DNA of 64,000 bases from a candidate division TA06 bacterium 32_111 (lineage in GTDB: Bacteria > Hydrothermota > 32-111): assembly GCA_001508335.1 (NCBI GenBank), contig LGFX01000006.1, forward strand, positions 62,001 through 126,000, read 5' to 3'. The notes under the pieces were generated by a model that saw only the letters and a list, made by a program, of their open reading frames with translations, was not told where the DNA came from and searched no databases. A program made the position numbers and the translations under genes. Of this stretch, positions 16,712 through 25,424 are shown one piece after another; positions within the stretch are counted from its first letter, which is position 1, and each line of letters starts with the position of its first letter.

Positions 16712-16718
16712 ACTTGTT

Positions 16719-17645
16719 ATGGAAAAGGTAAAAGTCTCTATAGTTATCCCGTGTTTCAATGAAGAGAGCAATATTCCTTTAATAGTTGATAGGGTTGAAA
16801 ATATTGTAAAAAAAATGAACATAAACAGTTATGAGATTATTCTTGTCGATGATGGTAGTTCAGATAGAACTCTTGAAAAAATAAAAACGATCTGTGAAAA
16901 GAATAAAAATATTAAGGGTCTTAGTTTTACAAAAAATTTTGGACATCAACTCGCTTTGAAAGCTGGCATAGATAATTCCAATGGAGAAATTGTCATAAGT
17001 ATGGATGCTGATCTCCAGCATCCTCCGGAGTTGATCGAAGAAATGATAAAAAAATCTTATGAAGGTTACGATATAGTTTATACAGTAAGGGATGACAGAG
17101 ATGAAAAGAATCTTTTTAAGAAGATCACTTCTAAACTTTTTTATAGAATTTTCAGATACCTTTCAGAAATAGAAATGGATGAGGGAAGTGCCGATTACAG
17201 ATTGATAACGGATAAGGTTGTCAGGGAAATAAAGAAAGAAAAAGATCCTTTTATCTTTTTGAGAGGACTGATAGCAAACTATGAGTTTAAGTCCTTTAAA
17301 ATAAAATATAAACCTTCAAAAAGAGTACATGGAGAGTCGAAATATTCCTTTAAAAAGATGTTAAATCTTGCATTATCCGGTATTTTTGGTTTTAGTCTCA
17401 AACCTTTAAAGATTTTGCTTCTTATTGGATTAATTTTATCTATGGTAACCATATTTTTCTACCTCTTTCTGATGATTTTTGATGGGATGGATATAAAAAT
17501 ATGGCTGATCGGAGAAACGTTGTCTGTGCTCAGTTTTTTTGTTTTCTTTTCCCTCTACATTTTTAGTTATTATTTTGAAAGAGTATTTTTTTTACTTTTT
17601 AATAGAAAAAATTATATCATTAAAGAAAGGAAAAATTTAAATTAA
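16719..17645 (+). CDS. Polyprenyl-phosphate glycosyltransferase (GT2, GtrB/ArnC-like)
   Basis: A 308-residue family 2 glycosyltransferase with IVIPCFNEE at the N-terminus, LVDDGSSD near 42, the metal motif DADLQHPPE near 92, and KYSFKKMLNLAL before two C-terminal membrane helices (about 225-250 and 260-285). Family members load a sugar from a nucleotide donor onto undecaprenyl phosphate on the cytoplasmic face. It is followed 3 nt later by an SMR-type membrane gene, then a convergent ArnT-like transferase. The sugar is unknown. Confidence 0.9.
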   Translation: MEKVKVSIVIPCFNEESNIPLIVDRVENIVKKMNINSYEIILVDDGSSDRTLEKIKTICEKNKNIKGLSFTKNFGHQLALKAGIDNSNGEIVISMDADLQHPPELIEEMIKKSYEGYDIVYTVRDDRDEKNLFKKITSKLFYRIFRYLSEIEMDEGSADYRLITDKVVREIKKEKDPFIFLRGLIANYEFKSFKIKYKPSKRVHGESKYSFKKMLNLALSGIFGFSLKPLKILLLIGLILSMVTIFFYLFLMIFDGMDIKIWLIGETLSVLSFFVFFSLYIFSYYFERVFFLLFNRKNYIIKERKNLN

Positions 17646-17648
17646 TAT

Positions 17649-18005
17649 ATGTACTTTTTATTTTTAATTCTTTATCTTTTTTTTAATGTATTAGGGCTGT
17701 ATCTGATAAAGGTAGGTTTTAACTCCGTTGAGGAGTTCAGATTCTCTCTTAAATTTTTTATAGAAATTTTAAAGAACTTTAAACTTTTAACAGGTTTGTT
17801 TATGTACATCTGTTCTTTTCTGGTATGGCTTGTTATGATTGCAAAGAGTGAGTTAAGTTTTACTCAACCTATAATCATTGGACTTATTTACCTTTCAACT
17901 ATCCTTATATCCTTTATTTTTTTAAAAGAGACAATAAACTCTCTAAAAGTTATAGGTATAATTTTAATTGGAGTTGGAATAATTATTCTGATCATTTCCC
18001 GGTAG
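17649..18005 (+). CDS. SMR/EamA-type small membrane transporter (ArnE/F-like flippase subunit)
   Basis: 118 residues with four hydrophobic helices, a single small-multidrug-resistance fold. The C-terminal helices carry PIIIGLIYLSTILISFIFLKE and GIILIGVGIIIL, the pattern seen in EmrE-like and ArnE/ArnF-like proteins. Its position right after a polyprenyl-phosphate glycosyltransferase favours flipping of the lipid-linked sugar over drug export; that is inference. The 3' end overlaps the convergent transferase gene by 14 bp. Confidence 0.8.
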   Translation: MYFLFLILYLFFNVLGLYLIKVGFNSVEEFRFSLKFFIEILKNFKLLTGLFMYICSFLVWLVMIAKSELSFTQPIIIGLIYLSTILISFIFLKETINSLKVIGIILIGVGIIILIISR

Positions 18006-19488
18006 CAGGTTCTTTTTTAAATATTTTTATTGTGCCATATCCTATCGTCTCTATAGTATCGAATAACATATATCCATCTTTCATATAGTGAAAAACAAAA
18101 TTGATGTAGTCAGTAAAAAATCTTTTTTTAGAATTGCCAAGGTATCTACCACTTGTGGTTGCTTCAGCCCGTGTTAAATATTCGGTTATTATTATATAAT
18201 CAGGTTTATTTTTCTCTAAAATCTCTTCATAAGTTTTGAATCCTTTTTTTTCTAACAGTGTGTATTCGTTAATATTGTAAGTATTTTTTAAAGGAAACCA
18301 GAGATTAAGAAGAGAGAGTGTGACTGTGTTCTCAGGAACAGTTTCAGATATTCTTTTTTCTATTAGACTGTAAGGGGTATTATTTTTATCTTTTGAATAG
18401 AGAAAGATCATTCCGGCGAAGTTGTTCAAAATGTATATCACAGTCAAAAGAGTAAAAAGAGTGGTTCTAAAACTTTTCTTTTCCTCTTTACAATTTTTAA
18501 TGGTTTCAAGAATTATCAGGAAGGAAAACAATGATATGGTTGAAAAGAATCTTAAACTTATCTGTTTTAGAATGAAAAAATTGAAAAATAAAAAAAATAC
18601 CGCTAATATTGAAAGGTTTTTGTAAGTCTCATTTTTCTTGAAATAAAAAATACCGATTATTACAGATAAAATTTCATAGAAAAGTATAAAAACTCTTTTT
18701 ATACCTAAAGAGTAATCTTTTACGAAATCCTTAATTTTATAAAAAGTTGATCCAAATTTTAATCCTTTGGTGTCATTTACCCTTGGGAACCAGTCTTTGA
18801 AGAATAGGGGAAGTGATTGTTTTTTAATGAGAATTATAAAAAGGATAAACAATAATATTAGAAAAATATTAGTTAAGACAAAATATATTAAACATTTTTT
18901 ACTTTCCTTTCCATTAAAGATGGTATTGAAGAGTAGTATTATAAAAACGGAAATAGAGAGAAATGCATAGGATGGATGTGTCAAGAATGATAGAAACGAA
19001 AATATCGAAAGGAGTATTGTATTCTTTACATTTAAAGGATGAGAGAGTAAATAGACTGAAACCATCGTAAGGAGAATACCCAAAGACTCTGGCCTTATCG
19101 TTCTGAAAATAACGATGTAATTTACATTTGTGATTATGTAAGCCAGAGCTAAGATTCTTAAAAAAGAGATATAGTAATTCTTTTCAACAATATATTTAAA
19201 AAAAATAGTTAAGAGGATCAAGCCCAGGATGGAAGAGAATAATCTTCCAGAATAAAGTGTAGTTGGGAAAACTTTATAAAACAAACCAAGTAGAAAAGTA
19301 TAGAAAAAGTTATCATCACCACCTCTCATTCCAACGTTTGTATTTTCAAGTATGTTGCTCTTTGCAAAATTGTAAGCGGTGTTAGCATACCAGGGTTCAT
19401 CTACCCATACTTTTGTAATAGAGTCTAGTTTAAATGTTAGAATGAAAGCGAAGAGTAAAAAAACTGTTAACTTTTCCATTTTTTTCAT
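17992..19488 (-). CDS. ArnT/GT39-like membrane glycosyltransferase
   Basis: A 498-residue membrane protein with about ten or more helices. The N-terminal loop has WVDEPWYANTAYNFA, the acidic DEpwYA motif of GT-C (ArnT/PMT-type) transferases, and a soluble C-terminal part. Such enzymes move a sugar from a polyprenyl phosphate to a periplasmic acceptor. I place the start at ATG 19488, since a promoter (TTGACA-17-TAGTAT) ends 7 nt upstream of it; the frame is open to 19551. Convergent with the GT2-SMR pair and presumably completes the cassette. Confidence 0.82.
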   Translation of the reverse strand: MKKMEKLTVFLLFAFILTFKLDSITKVWVDEPWYANTAYNFAKSNILENTNVGMRGGDDNFFYTFLLGLFYKVFPTTLYSGRLFSSILGLILLTIFFKYIVEKNYYISFLRILALAYIITNVNYIVIFRTIRPESLGILLTMVSVYLLSHPLNVKNTILLSIFSFLSFLTHPSYAFLSISVFIILLFNTIFNGKESKKCLIYFVLTNIFLILLFILFIILIKKQSLPLFFKDWFPRVNDTKGLKFGSTFYKIKDFVKDYSLGIKRVFILFYEILSVIIGIFYFKKNETYKNLSILAVFFLFFNFFILKQISLRFFSTISLFSFLIILETIKNCKEEKKSFRTTLFTLLTVIYILNNFAGMIFLYSKDKNNTPYSLIEKRISETVPENTVTLSLLNLWFPLKNTYNINEYTLLEKKGFKTYEEILEKNKPDYIIITEYLTRAEATTSGRYLGNSKKRFFTDYINFVFHYMKDGYMLFDTIETIGYGTIKIFKKEPATGK

Positions 19489-19495
19489 AAAAAAC

Positions 19496-19524
19496 ATACT
19501 ACATTTTTCTTTCAATATTGTCAA
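19496..19524 (-). promoter_or_regulatory. Promoter of ArnT-like gene, leaderless spacing
   Basis: Minus strand TTGACA (19524-19519), 17-bp spacer, TAGTAT (19501-19496). Seven bases separate the -10 box from ATG 19488, with no Shine-Dalgarno. Divergent from the yceD promoter about 20 bp away. Confidence 0.7.
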
Positions 19525-19544
19525 TAGTTCTATACCCCAAATAC

Positions 19545-19572
19545 TTGACAAAAGAAATTTCAGTTATATAAT
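19545..19572 (+). promoter_or_regulatory. Promoter of the yceD-rpmF-fab operon
   Basis: TTGACA (19545-19550), 16-bp spacer, TATAAT (19567-19572), fully consensus. Nine bases separate the -10 box from the yceD ATG, so the leader would be 0-3 nt. No Shine-Dalgarno is seen. Confidence 0.85.
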
Positions 19573-19581
19573 AAAAAACTT

Positions 19582-20022
19582 ATGATAAATATAAATGTCT
19601 CCTCTATACCTGCTGGAATATCTGTTCAAACTTTCCAGTGGGTAATAAAGAGGGATGAATACGACTTTTTTAACGAAGATCTTTACATAGAAGGTAAGTT
19701 TAAGGTAAACAACATACATAAAACCCAAATAGAGTTTGAAGGGATTATAGAGTTCAGCCTTGAACTTATTTGTGATAGGTGTCTGGAAAGATTCAAAAGA
19801 GATTTTTCTGAAGAGGTTCTTTTCGTTTTGAAAAAGGATTATCTTGGTGATGAACTCGATATAATTAACTTTACAGATTACCTATGTGATATAACCGATT
19901 ATATAAAGGACATAGTCGTTACTGCGATACCTTCAAAAAATCTTTGTAAGGATGATTGTAAAGGTATCTGTCCAAAGTGTGGTGTTAATTTGAATTATGA
20001 AAAATGTAAATGTAATATTTAG
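19582..20022 (+). CDS. yceD: YceD / DUF177 family protein
   Basis: A 146-residue DUF177 protein, linked in E. coli and plants to 23S rRNA accumulation. It has the CDRCLERF motif near residue 72 and the C-terminal zinc-type motif CKGICPKCGVNL...CKC. The place directly before rpmF is the family's hallmark. Appears to be translated from a nearly leaderless mRNA. Confidence 0.93.
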   Translation: MININVSSIPAGISVQTFQWVIKRDEYDFFNEDLYIEGKFKVNNIHKTQIEFEGIIEFSLELICDRCLERFKRDFSEEVLFVLKKDYLGDELDIINFTDYLCDITDYIKDIVVTAIPSKNLCKDDCKGICPKCGVNLNYEKCKCNI

Positions 20023-20030
20023 GAGGAAAA

Positions 20031-20216
20031 ATGGCTGTACCAAAAAGAAGAAATTCGAGAACAAGAGGAAGAAAGAGAAGAACACATTGGAAACTGTTTA
20101 AACCATCTTTAACAGTATGTTCACATTGTGGTGCATTAACCAGATCCCATTCCGTTTGTCCAAACTGTGGATACTATAAAGGAAAAGAGTATATAACTAT
20201 TAAAAAAGAGGTTTAA
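20031..20216 (+). CDS. rpmF: 50S ribosomal protein L32
   Basis: A 61-residue L32 with MAVPKRRNSRTRGRKRR and the zinc ribbon CSHCG...CPNCGYYKG. AGGAGG upstream. The zinc cysteines are intact (C+ type). Confidence 0.98.
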   Translation: MAVPKRRNSRTRGRKRRTHWKLFKPSLTVCSHCGALTRSHSVCPNCGYYKGKEYITIKKEV

Positions 20217-21260
20217 GTGAGAATAGTTCTTGATGCTATGGGAGGGGATGTAGGGATAGAAGTTAATATGGCAGGTGCTTACATAGCATCAAAGAGACTT
20301 TCAAGTGAAGATACCATAATTTTCGTTGGTAACGAAACTCTTATTGAGAAATACCTTAAAGAGAGGTATAGGGATTTCCCAGTAAGGTATGATATTGTTG
20401 GTTCCGAAAATGATGTTGATATGCATGATACGCCAACTTGGGCTTTAGAGAACAAAAAGAATTCATCTGTGGCAAAAGGTCTTCAACTCGTTAAGGAAAG
20501 AAAGGCTGATGCTTTCTTTTCACCAGGTAATACTGGAGTTATACTCGCTTTTTCCCTTATGAAAATTGGCAGGATAAAGGGTGTTATAAGACCTGCTTTA
20601 GGTTTCACCTTCCCTATTGGTAAACATCCTCTTATTCTTGATCTCGGTGCTACCCCTGATCCGAAACCTGAAAATTTATACCAGTTCGCACTACTTGGAA
20701 TAGAATATATGAAAGTTATGAGAGGTATAAAGAATCCAAAAGTCGGATTGCTTTCAATAGGCGAAGAGGACTCAAAAGGCTCAGTTATATATCAGAAAGC
20801 GTTCGAACTTATAAGTAATGATAAGAACATAAATTTTTATGGAAACATAGAAGGTGGAGATTTTTTCACTGATAAGGTTGATGTCATAGTAACCGATGGA
20901 TTCACGGGAAATATAGTTTTAAAATTCGCAGAAGGGATGATAAATTGGGTTAAAGATAATCTTAAAACATCTTTAAAACCTTTACCTTTAGCGATCTTAG
21001 GTTTAACTCTCTCTGCTCCCGGGTTTTTAGGATTACCTTTCTTTTATTTCTCGATAAAGAAATTTTTGAAAAAAGCCAGTTACGATGAATATGGAGGAGC
21101 ACCACTTTTAGGTGTTAATGGTGTTGTTCTTATAGGTCATGGGAAGTCAAATCCAAAAGCGGTATCAAGTGGAATAATGAACGCTAAATATCTTGCTTCA
21201 AAAAATCTTGTTGAAAATATAAAGAGAGTTTTTGAAAGGAGTGAAGGTGAAAAGGATTAA
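20217..21260 (+). CDS. plsX: Phosphate acyltransferase PlsX
   Basis: Converts acyl-ACP to acyl phosphate at the start of phospholipid synthesis; peripheral membrane. 347 residues, beginning RIVLDAMGGDVG, with SPGNTGVILAF, PALGFTFP, LDLGATPDPKPENL and TDGFTGNIVLKFAEG. It uses a GTG start that follows the rpmF stop without a gap. Conserved rpmF-plsX-fabH order. Confidence 0.97.
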   Translation: MRIVLDAMGGDVGIEVNMAGAYIASKRLSSEDTIIFVGNETLIEKYLKERYRDFPVRYDIVGSENDVDMHDTPTWALENKKNSSVAKGLQLVKERKADAFFSPGNTGVILAFSLMKIGRIKGVIRPALGFTFPIGKHPLILDLGATPDPKPENLYQFALLGIEYMKVMRGIKNPKVGLLSIGEEDSKGSVIYQKAFELISNDKNINFYGNIEGGDFFTDKVDVIVTDGFTGNIVLKFAEGMINWVKDNLKTSLKPLPLAILGLTLSAPGFLGLPFFYFSIKKFLKKASYDEYGGAPLLGVNGVVLIGHGKSNPKAVSSGIMNAKYLASKNLVENIKRVFERSEGEKD

Positions 21261-22227
21261 AATAATCGGAACAGGTTCATATCTTCCTGAAAAGGTTCTG
21301 ACTAACGACGATCTTACAAAGATGGTTGATACAAGTGATGAATGGATAACCCAGAGAACTGGAATAAAAGAAAGACATATAGCATCACAGGAAGAAGCAA
21401 CGAGTGATCTTGGAGTGAAAGCAGCAAGAAGGTGTTTTGAAACTTTCGATATAGACCCCAAAAGTATAGATTGTATAATCTTTGGAACTGTAACACCTGA
21501 TAAACTTTTTCCTTCAACAGCTATATATGTTCAAAAAGCCTTGAATCTTCCCAACATTCCTGCTTTTGACATCTCAGCAGCATGTTCAGGTTTCATATAT
21601 GGACTCGCTATTGCTAATGGTATTATAAACTCAACATCTATGAAAAGGGCACTCGTTTTAGGTGGAGAAACCCTTTCCAAAGTTACAAACTGGAATGATA
21701 GATCTACATGTGTTCTTTTTGGAGATGGAGTTGGTTGTGCCGTTGTTGAAGAATCACATGACCAATCAGGTTTACTTTCAATCTATATAGGTGCTGATGG
21801 AAATATGGAAAATCTTTTACATCAGCCAGCTGGAGGCTCCAGAAACCCAGCTACTTTTGAAACCGTTGAAAAAAAACTACATACAATACATATGGAAGGA
21901 AATGAGGTTTACAAATACGCTGTTAACACTATGCAGATGGCTGCTGAAAAAGCGTTGTCTATGGCTAACATATCTTCAGAGGATATAAAATGGTTTGTCC
22001 CTCATCAGGCTAACATTAGAATAATTGATACAACCGCAAAGTATTTGAAAGTTCCAAAAGAGAAGGTTTTTGTGAACATAGATAAAACTGCAAACACATC
22101 GGCAGGTTCTATTCCTATAGCGTTGGACCAGATGAACAGAGATGGTCTTCTGAAAAAGGGTGATATAATTTTGATAGATGCTTTTGGTGCAGGTTTCACA
22201 TGGGGTGCTTCGGTTATAAGGTGGTGA
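21247..22227 (+). CDS. fabH: 3-oxoacyl-ACP synthase III
   Basis: Initiates fatty-acid synthesis by condensing acetyl-CoA with malonyl-ACP. The triad is visible: Cys in DISAACSGF (near 111), His in VPHQANIRI, Asn in NTSAGSIP; also GTGSYLPEKVLTN and ERHIA. I choose GTG 21247 (326 residues), with AAGGAG 5 nt upstream inside plsX; a TTG at 21232 is less likely. Overlaps plsX by 14 nt. Confidence 0.96.
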   Translation: MKRIKIIGTGSYLPEKVLTNDDLTKMVDTSDEWITQRTGIKERHIASQEEATSDLGVKAARRCFETFDIDPKSIDCIIFGTVTPDKLFPSTAIYVQKALNLPNIPAFDISAACSGFIYGLAIANGIINSTSMKRALVLGGETLSKVTNWNDRSTCVLFGDGVGCAVVEESHDQSGLLSIYIGADGNMENLLHQPAGGSRNPATFETVEKKLHTIHMEGNEVYKYAVNTMQMAAEKALSMANISSEDIKWFVPHQANIRIIDTTAKYLKVPKEKVFVNIDKTANTSAGSIPIALDQMNRDGLLKKGDIILIDAFGAGFTWGASVIRW

Positions 22228-22228
22228 T

Positions 22229-23137
22229 ATGAAAAATGTTTTAATGTTCCCAGGTCAGGGTTCACAGTACGTTAAGATGTGTTTCGATCTTTACAAGCAC
22301 ACTACAGTAAAAAAACTTTTCGATCAAACTTCTGAAATCATAAACGATGATATTTCTAAGATAATGTTTGAAGGACCTGAAAATATTCTTACTGAGTCAA
22401 AGAACGCTCAGGTGGCAATACTTTTACACTCATATTCTCTTTACTCTCTTATCAAGGATAAAATAAAATTTGATGCTGTTTGTGGACACTCTCTTGGCGA
22501 GTATTCAGCTCTTCTTGTTGCTGATATTTTCGATTTTGAAACGGCGATAAAACTTGTAAGGAAAAGGGGAGAGTTGATGAGTTTTGCTGGAGAAAAGGCT
22601 AAAGGGAGTATGGTTGCAGTTATAGGTTTGGATGTTTCAAAGATAGAAAAAATAGTTTCATCCATTGAGGGTGTTGTGGTTGCAAACTATAATGGAGACG
22701 CACAAACTGTAATCTCAGGTACGGATGAAGGAATAGACGAGGTTTCCAAAAAGTTGAGTGAAGAGGGAGCAAGAAGGGTTATAAAACTCAACGTTTCTGG
22801 TGCTTTCCATTCACCACTTATGAATTACGCTTATGAAGAGTTTTCAGATTTTATAGAAAATTTTGAGTTTAAAAAACCAAAATGTTATGTTCTTATGAAT
22901 GTTTCAGCTGATTTTGAGGATGATCCAGAAAGGATAAAAAAACTTTTGAAAGAGCAGATCGTTAGCCCTGTTAGATGGACACAAATTTTGAAAAATCTAT
23001 CCAAAAGCGGTTATGAGAATTTTTATGAGATAGGGCCATCCAAGGTTTTAAGTGGTATTGCAAGGAAGATGTTTCCAGATAAAAAAGTTTTCTCTTTTGA
23101 AAAGGATGAAGAGATAAAAAATTTTTTTAAGGAGTGA
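22229..23137 (+). CDS. fabD: Malonyl-CoA:ACP transacylase
   Basis: Transfers malonyl from CoA to ACP. 302 residues with FPGQGSQYVKM at the N-terminus, nucleophile motif GHSLGEYSAL near residue 89, the conserved arginine in KLVRKRGELM, and FHSPLM with the catalytic histidine. Starts one base after fabH. Confidence 0.97.
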   Translation: MKNVLMFPGQGSQYVKMCFDLYKHTTVKKLFDQTSEIINDDISKIMFEGPENILTESKNAQVAILLHSYSLYSLIKDKIKFDAVCGHSLGEYSALLVADIFDFETAIKLVRKRGELMSFAGEKAKGSMVAVIGLDVSKIEKIVSSIEGVVVANYNGDAQTVISGTDEGIDEVSKKLSEEGARRVIKLNVSGAFHSPLMNYAYEEFSDFIENFEFKKPKCYVLMNVSADFEDDPERIKKLLKEQIVSPVRWTQILKNLSKSGYENFYEIGPSKVLSGIARKMFPDKKVFSFEKDEEIKNFFKE

Positions 23138-23139
23138 AT

Positions 23140-23880
23140 ATGGAATTTAAAGGTAAAAATGTCATAGTCACAGGTGGTTTGAGGGGAATTGGAAAGAGTA
23201 TACTTTTAGGTTTTGCATCCAAGGGAGCAAACGTTATAGTATTCGACCTTATAGATGAAAATCTGAACGAAACGAGAAGTGAAGTTGAAAAATTCGGTGT
23301 TTCTTTCGATTATTTTAAAGTTGATGTTTCAAATTTTTCTCAGGTAGAAAAGGTTGTTGAAGAAATTATAAAAAAGTATGAAAAAATAGACTTCCTTGTA
23401 AACAACGCTGGAATAACAAAGGATAACCTTCTCATAAGTATGAGTGAAGAGGAATGGGATAAAGTAATATCCGTTAACCTTAAAGGGACATTCAACTGTA
23501 GTAAGAGTGTTGTTAAATACATGATTAAAAAAAGATCAGGTGTTATCATAAATATATCATCAGTTATAGGTATTATGGGAAATAAGGGACAGGCAAACTA
23601 TGCTGCAAGTAAAGCAGGTATCATAGGTTTAACAAAATCGCTTGCCAAAGAGGTGGGCTCAAGAAATGTGAGAGTTAACGCTATAGCTCCGGGATTCATA
23701 GAAACTGATATGACAAAAAAACTTCCAGAAGAGGTTGTGAAAGAGTATGCAAAACTGATCCCTCTTGGTAGAATGGGTAAACCGGAGGATGTAGCTAACC
23801 TTTGTTTATTTCTTTCTTCAGATAAAGCAAGTTATATAACCGGGCAGGTTATTCATTGTGATGGTGGAATGTTGATGTAG
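23140..23880 (+). CDS. fabG: 3-oxoacyl-ACP reductase
   Basis: SDR that reduces 3-ketoacyl-ACP with NADPH. GGLRGIGKSI glycine motif, NNAG, and the Ser-Tyr-Lys triad in NISSVIG and YAASKAG; the C-terminus has ITGQVIHCDGGM. ATG 23140 is preferred over the GTG at 23134 because AAGGAG is 5 nt upstream. 246 residues. Confidence 0.96.
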   Translation: MEFKGKNVIVTGGLRGIGKSILLGFASKGANVIVFDLIDENLNETRSEVEKFGVSFDYFKVDVSNFSQVEKVVEEIIKKYEKIDFLVNNAGITKDNLLISMSEEEWDKVISVNLKGTFNCSKSVVKYMIKKRSGVIINISSVIGIMGNKGQANYAASKAGIIGLTKSLAKEVGSRNVRVNAIAPGFIETDMTKKLPEEVVKEYAKLIPLGRMGKPEDVANLCLFLSSDKASYITGQVIHCDGGMLM

Positions 23881-23900
23881 AACAAATAAGGAGGTATTTA

Positions 23901-24140
23901 ATGTCACAAGTTTACGAAACAGTGAAAAAACTTTTGGTTGAAAATCTTTCCATCGATGAAGCCAAGATCAACGAAAACGCAAACATAATGCAGGATCTAG
24001 GAGCGGACTCTTTGGATCTTATGGATCTTGTTAACGAACTTGAAAAAATCTATTCGATAAAGATCCCTCAGGAAGATTATGTAAATTTGAAAACTGTTGG
24101 AGATGTCGCAAAATATATAGAAGGCAAGATAGCAAAATAA
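23901..24140 (+). CDS. acpP: Acyl carrier protein
   Basis: 79-residue acidic ACP with the phosphopantetheine site GADSLDLMDL (Ser near 38). GGAGG-type Shine-Dalgarno. Followed by an intrinsic terminator, which would let acpP be made in excess over fabF. Confidence 0.98.
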   Translation: MSQVYETVKKLLVENLSIDEAKINENANIMQDLGADSLDLMDLVNELEKIYSIKIPQEDYVNLKTVGDVAKYIEGKIAK

Positions 24141-24144
24141 ATTT

Positions 24145-24171
24145 GAGGCGGGAATTCCCGCTTCTTTTTTT
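24145..24171 (+). terminator. Intrinsic terminator/attenuator between acpP and fabF
   Basis: Stem GAGGCGGG (24145-24152) / CCCGCTTC (24157-24164), 8 bp including one G-U, AATT loop, then seven T (24165-24171). The fabF Shine-Dalgarno follows immediately, and no promoter is visible between, so read-through is expected to feed fabF-rnc-etf. Confidence 0.85.
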
Positions 24172-24188
24172 AAAAAGGAGATAATCTG

Positions 24189-25424
24189 ATGAAAAGGGTT
24201 GTAGTAACCGGTATTGGAGTAATATCCTCGATAGGCAACAATCTCGAAGAGTTTTCAAAAAATCTTTTTGCAGGTAAAAGTGGAATCACAAAGATAACAA
24301 AATTCGATACCACGGATTTCGCATCGAAAATCGCTGGAGAAGTGAAAAATTTTGATCCAGAGTTTGTTATAAACAAAAAAGAAATGAGAAGGATGGATAG
24401 GGTAACTCAGTACGCAATATATGTAACGGATGAGGCACTTAAAAATTCGAAGATTGAACTCGATAAGGTAGATACGGATAGAGTTGGGGTTATTATAGCA
24501 TCAGGGATAGGTGGAGTTGAAACATGGGAAAACCAGCATTCCATATTTTTAAAAGAAGGTGTTGAAAGGTTAAGCCCCTTCTTTGTGCCGATGATGATAG
24601 TGAACTCATCATCAGGTAATGTTGCTATAAGATATAAACTGAAAGGTCCAAATTTTTCTATCGTTTCCGCTTGTGCTTCAAGTGGACATGCTATAGCGGA
24701 TGCTTACAATCAGATTATACTCGATAATGCTGACATCATGGTTTGTGGTGGTGTTGAGGCTTCAATAACACCACTTTCTGTTGGTGGTTTTATAGCTTTG
24801 CAGGCTCTTTCAACAAAGAATGATGAACCTGAAAAAGCGTCAAGACCTTTTGATGCCTTAAGGGATGGTTTCGTTATCGCTGAAGGTGGAGCTGTTTTAA
24901 TACTAGAATCCTTAGAACACGCTTTAAAAAGGAACGCTCCAATCTATGCAGAGATAACTGGTTACGGTTACAACGATGATGCCTACCATATAACTGCACC
25001 AGATGAGAGTGGCGAAGGCCCGGCTAAATGTATGATGCTTGCTTTGAAGAAGAGTGGAAAAACTGTAGATGATGTTGATTATATAAATGCACATGGGACA
25101 TCAACGAAGTTGAACGATCAGATGGAGACACTCGCAATAAAAAAGGTTTTTAAAGATAGAGCCTATGATATAAATATTTCAAGTACAAAATCTATGCATG
25201 GCCATCTCCTTGGCGCTGCGAGTGCAGTCGAATCTATAGCGACTATACTTGCGATTAAAAATGGAATAGTTCCTCCAACGATAAACTACCAGAATAGGGA
25301 TCCGAGCTGTGATCTGAACTATACTCCTAACAGCGCTGTAAAAAAAGATATAAAATTCGCTCTTTCCAACTCTTTCGGTTTTGGAGGGCACAATGTAACT
25401 CTCGCTTTTGCTAAATATGAATGA
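24189..25424 (+). CDS. fabF: 3-oxoacyl-ACP synthase II
   Basis: Condensing enzyme for chain elongation. 411 residues with VVTGIGVISSIGN at the N-terminus, catalytic Cys in VSACASSGH, His in NAHGTSTKLND and His in SMHGHLLGAAS, and NSFGFGGHN near the end. AAGGAG upstream. Confidence 0.97.
   Translation: MKRVVVTGIGVISSIGNNLEEFSKNLFAGKSGITKITKFDTTDFASKIAGEVKNFDPEFVINKKEMRRMDRVTQYAIYVTDEALKNSKIELDKVDTDRVGVIIASGIGGVETWENQHSIFLKEGVERLSPFFVPMMIVNSSSGNVAIRYKLKGPNFSIVSACASSGHAIADAYNQIILDNADIMVCGGVEASITPLSVGGFIALQALSTKNDEPEKASRPFDALRDGFVIAEGGAVLILESLEHALKRNAPIYAEITGYGYNDDAYHITAPDESGEGPAKCMMLALKKSGKTVDDVDYINAHGTSTKLNDQMETLAIKKVFKDRAYDINISSTKSMHGHLLGAASAVESIATILAIKNGIVPPTINYQNRDPSCDLNYTPNSAVKKDIKFALSNSFGFGGHNVTLAFAKYE

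Larger units (their letters stand above)
16307..16718. other. 412-bp AT-rich intergenic region
   Basis: Divergent spacer between tRNA-Lys and the GT2 gene. From left to right it holds the tRNA-Lys promoter, about 230 bp of A/T runs with no credible gene, a candidate small RNA unit with promoter and terminator (16589-16683), and the promoter of the GT2 gene (16684-16711). The runs of T and A around 16480-16520 form weak inverted repeats. I see no DnaA boxes or longer repeats. Confidence 0.7.
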
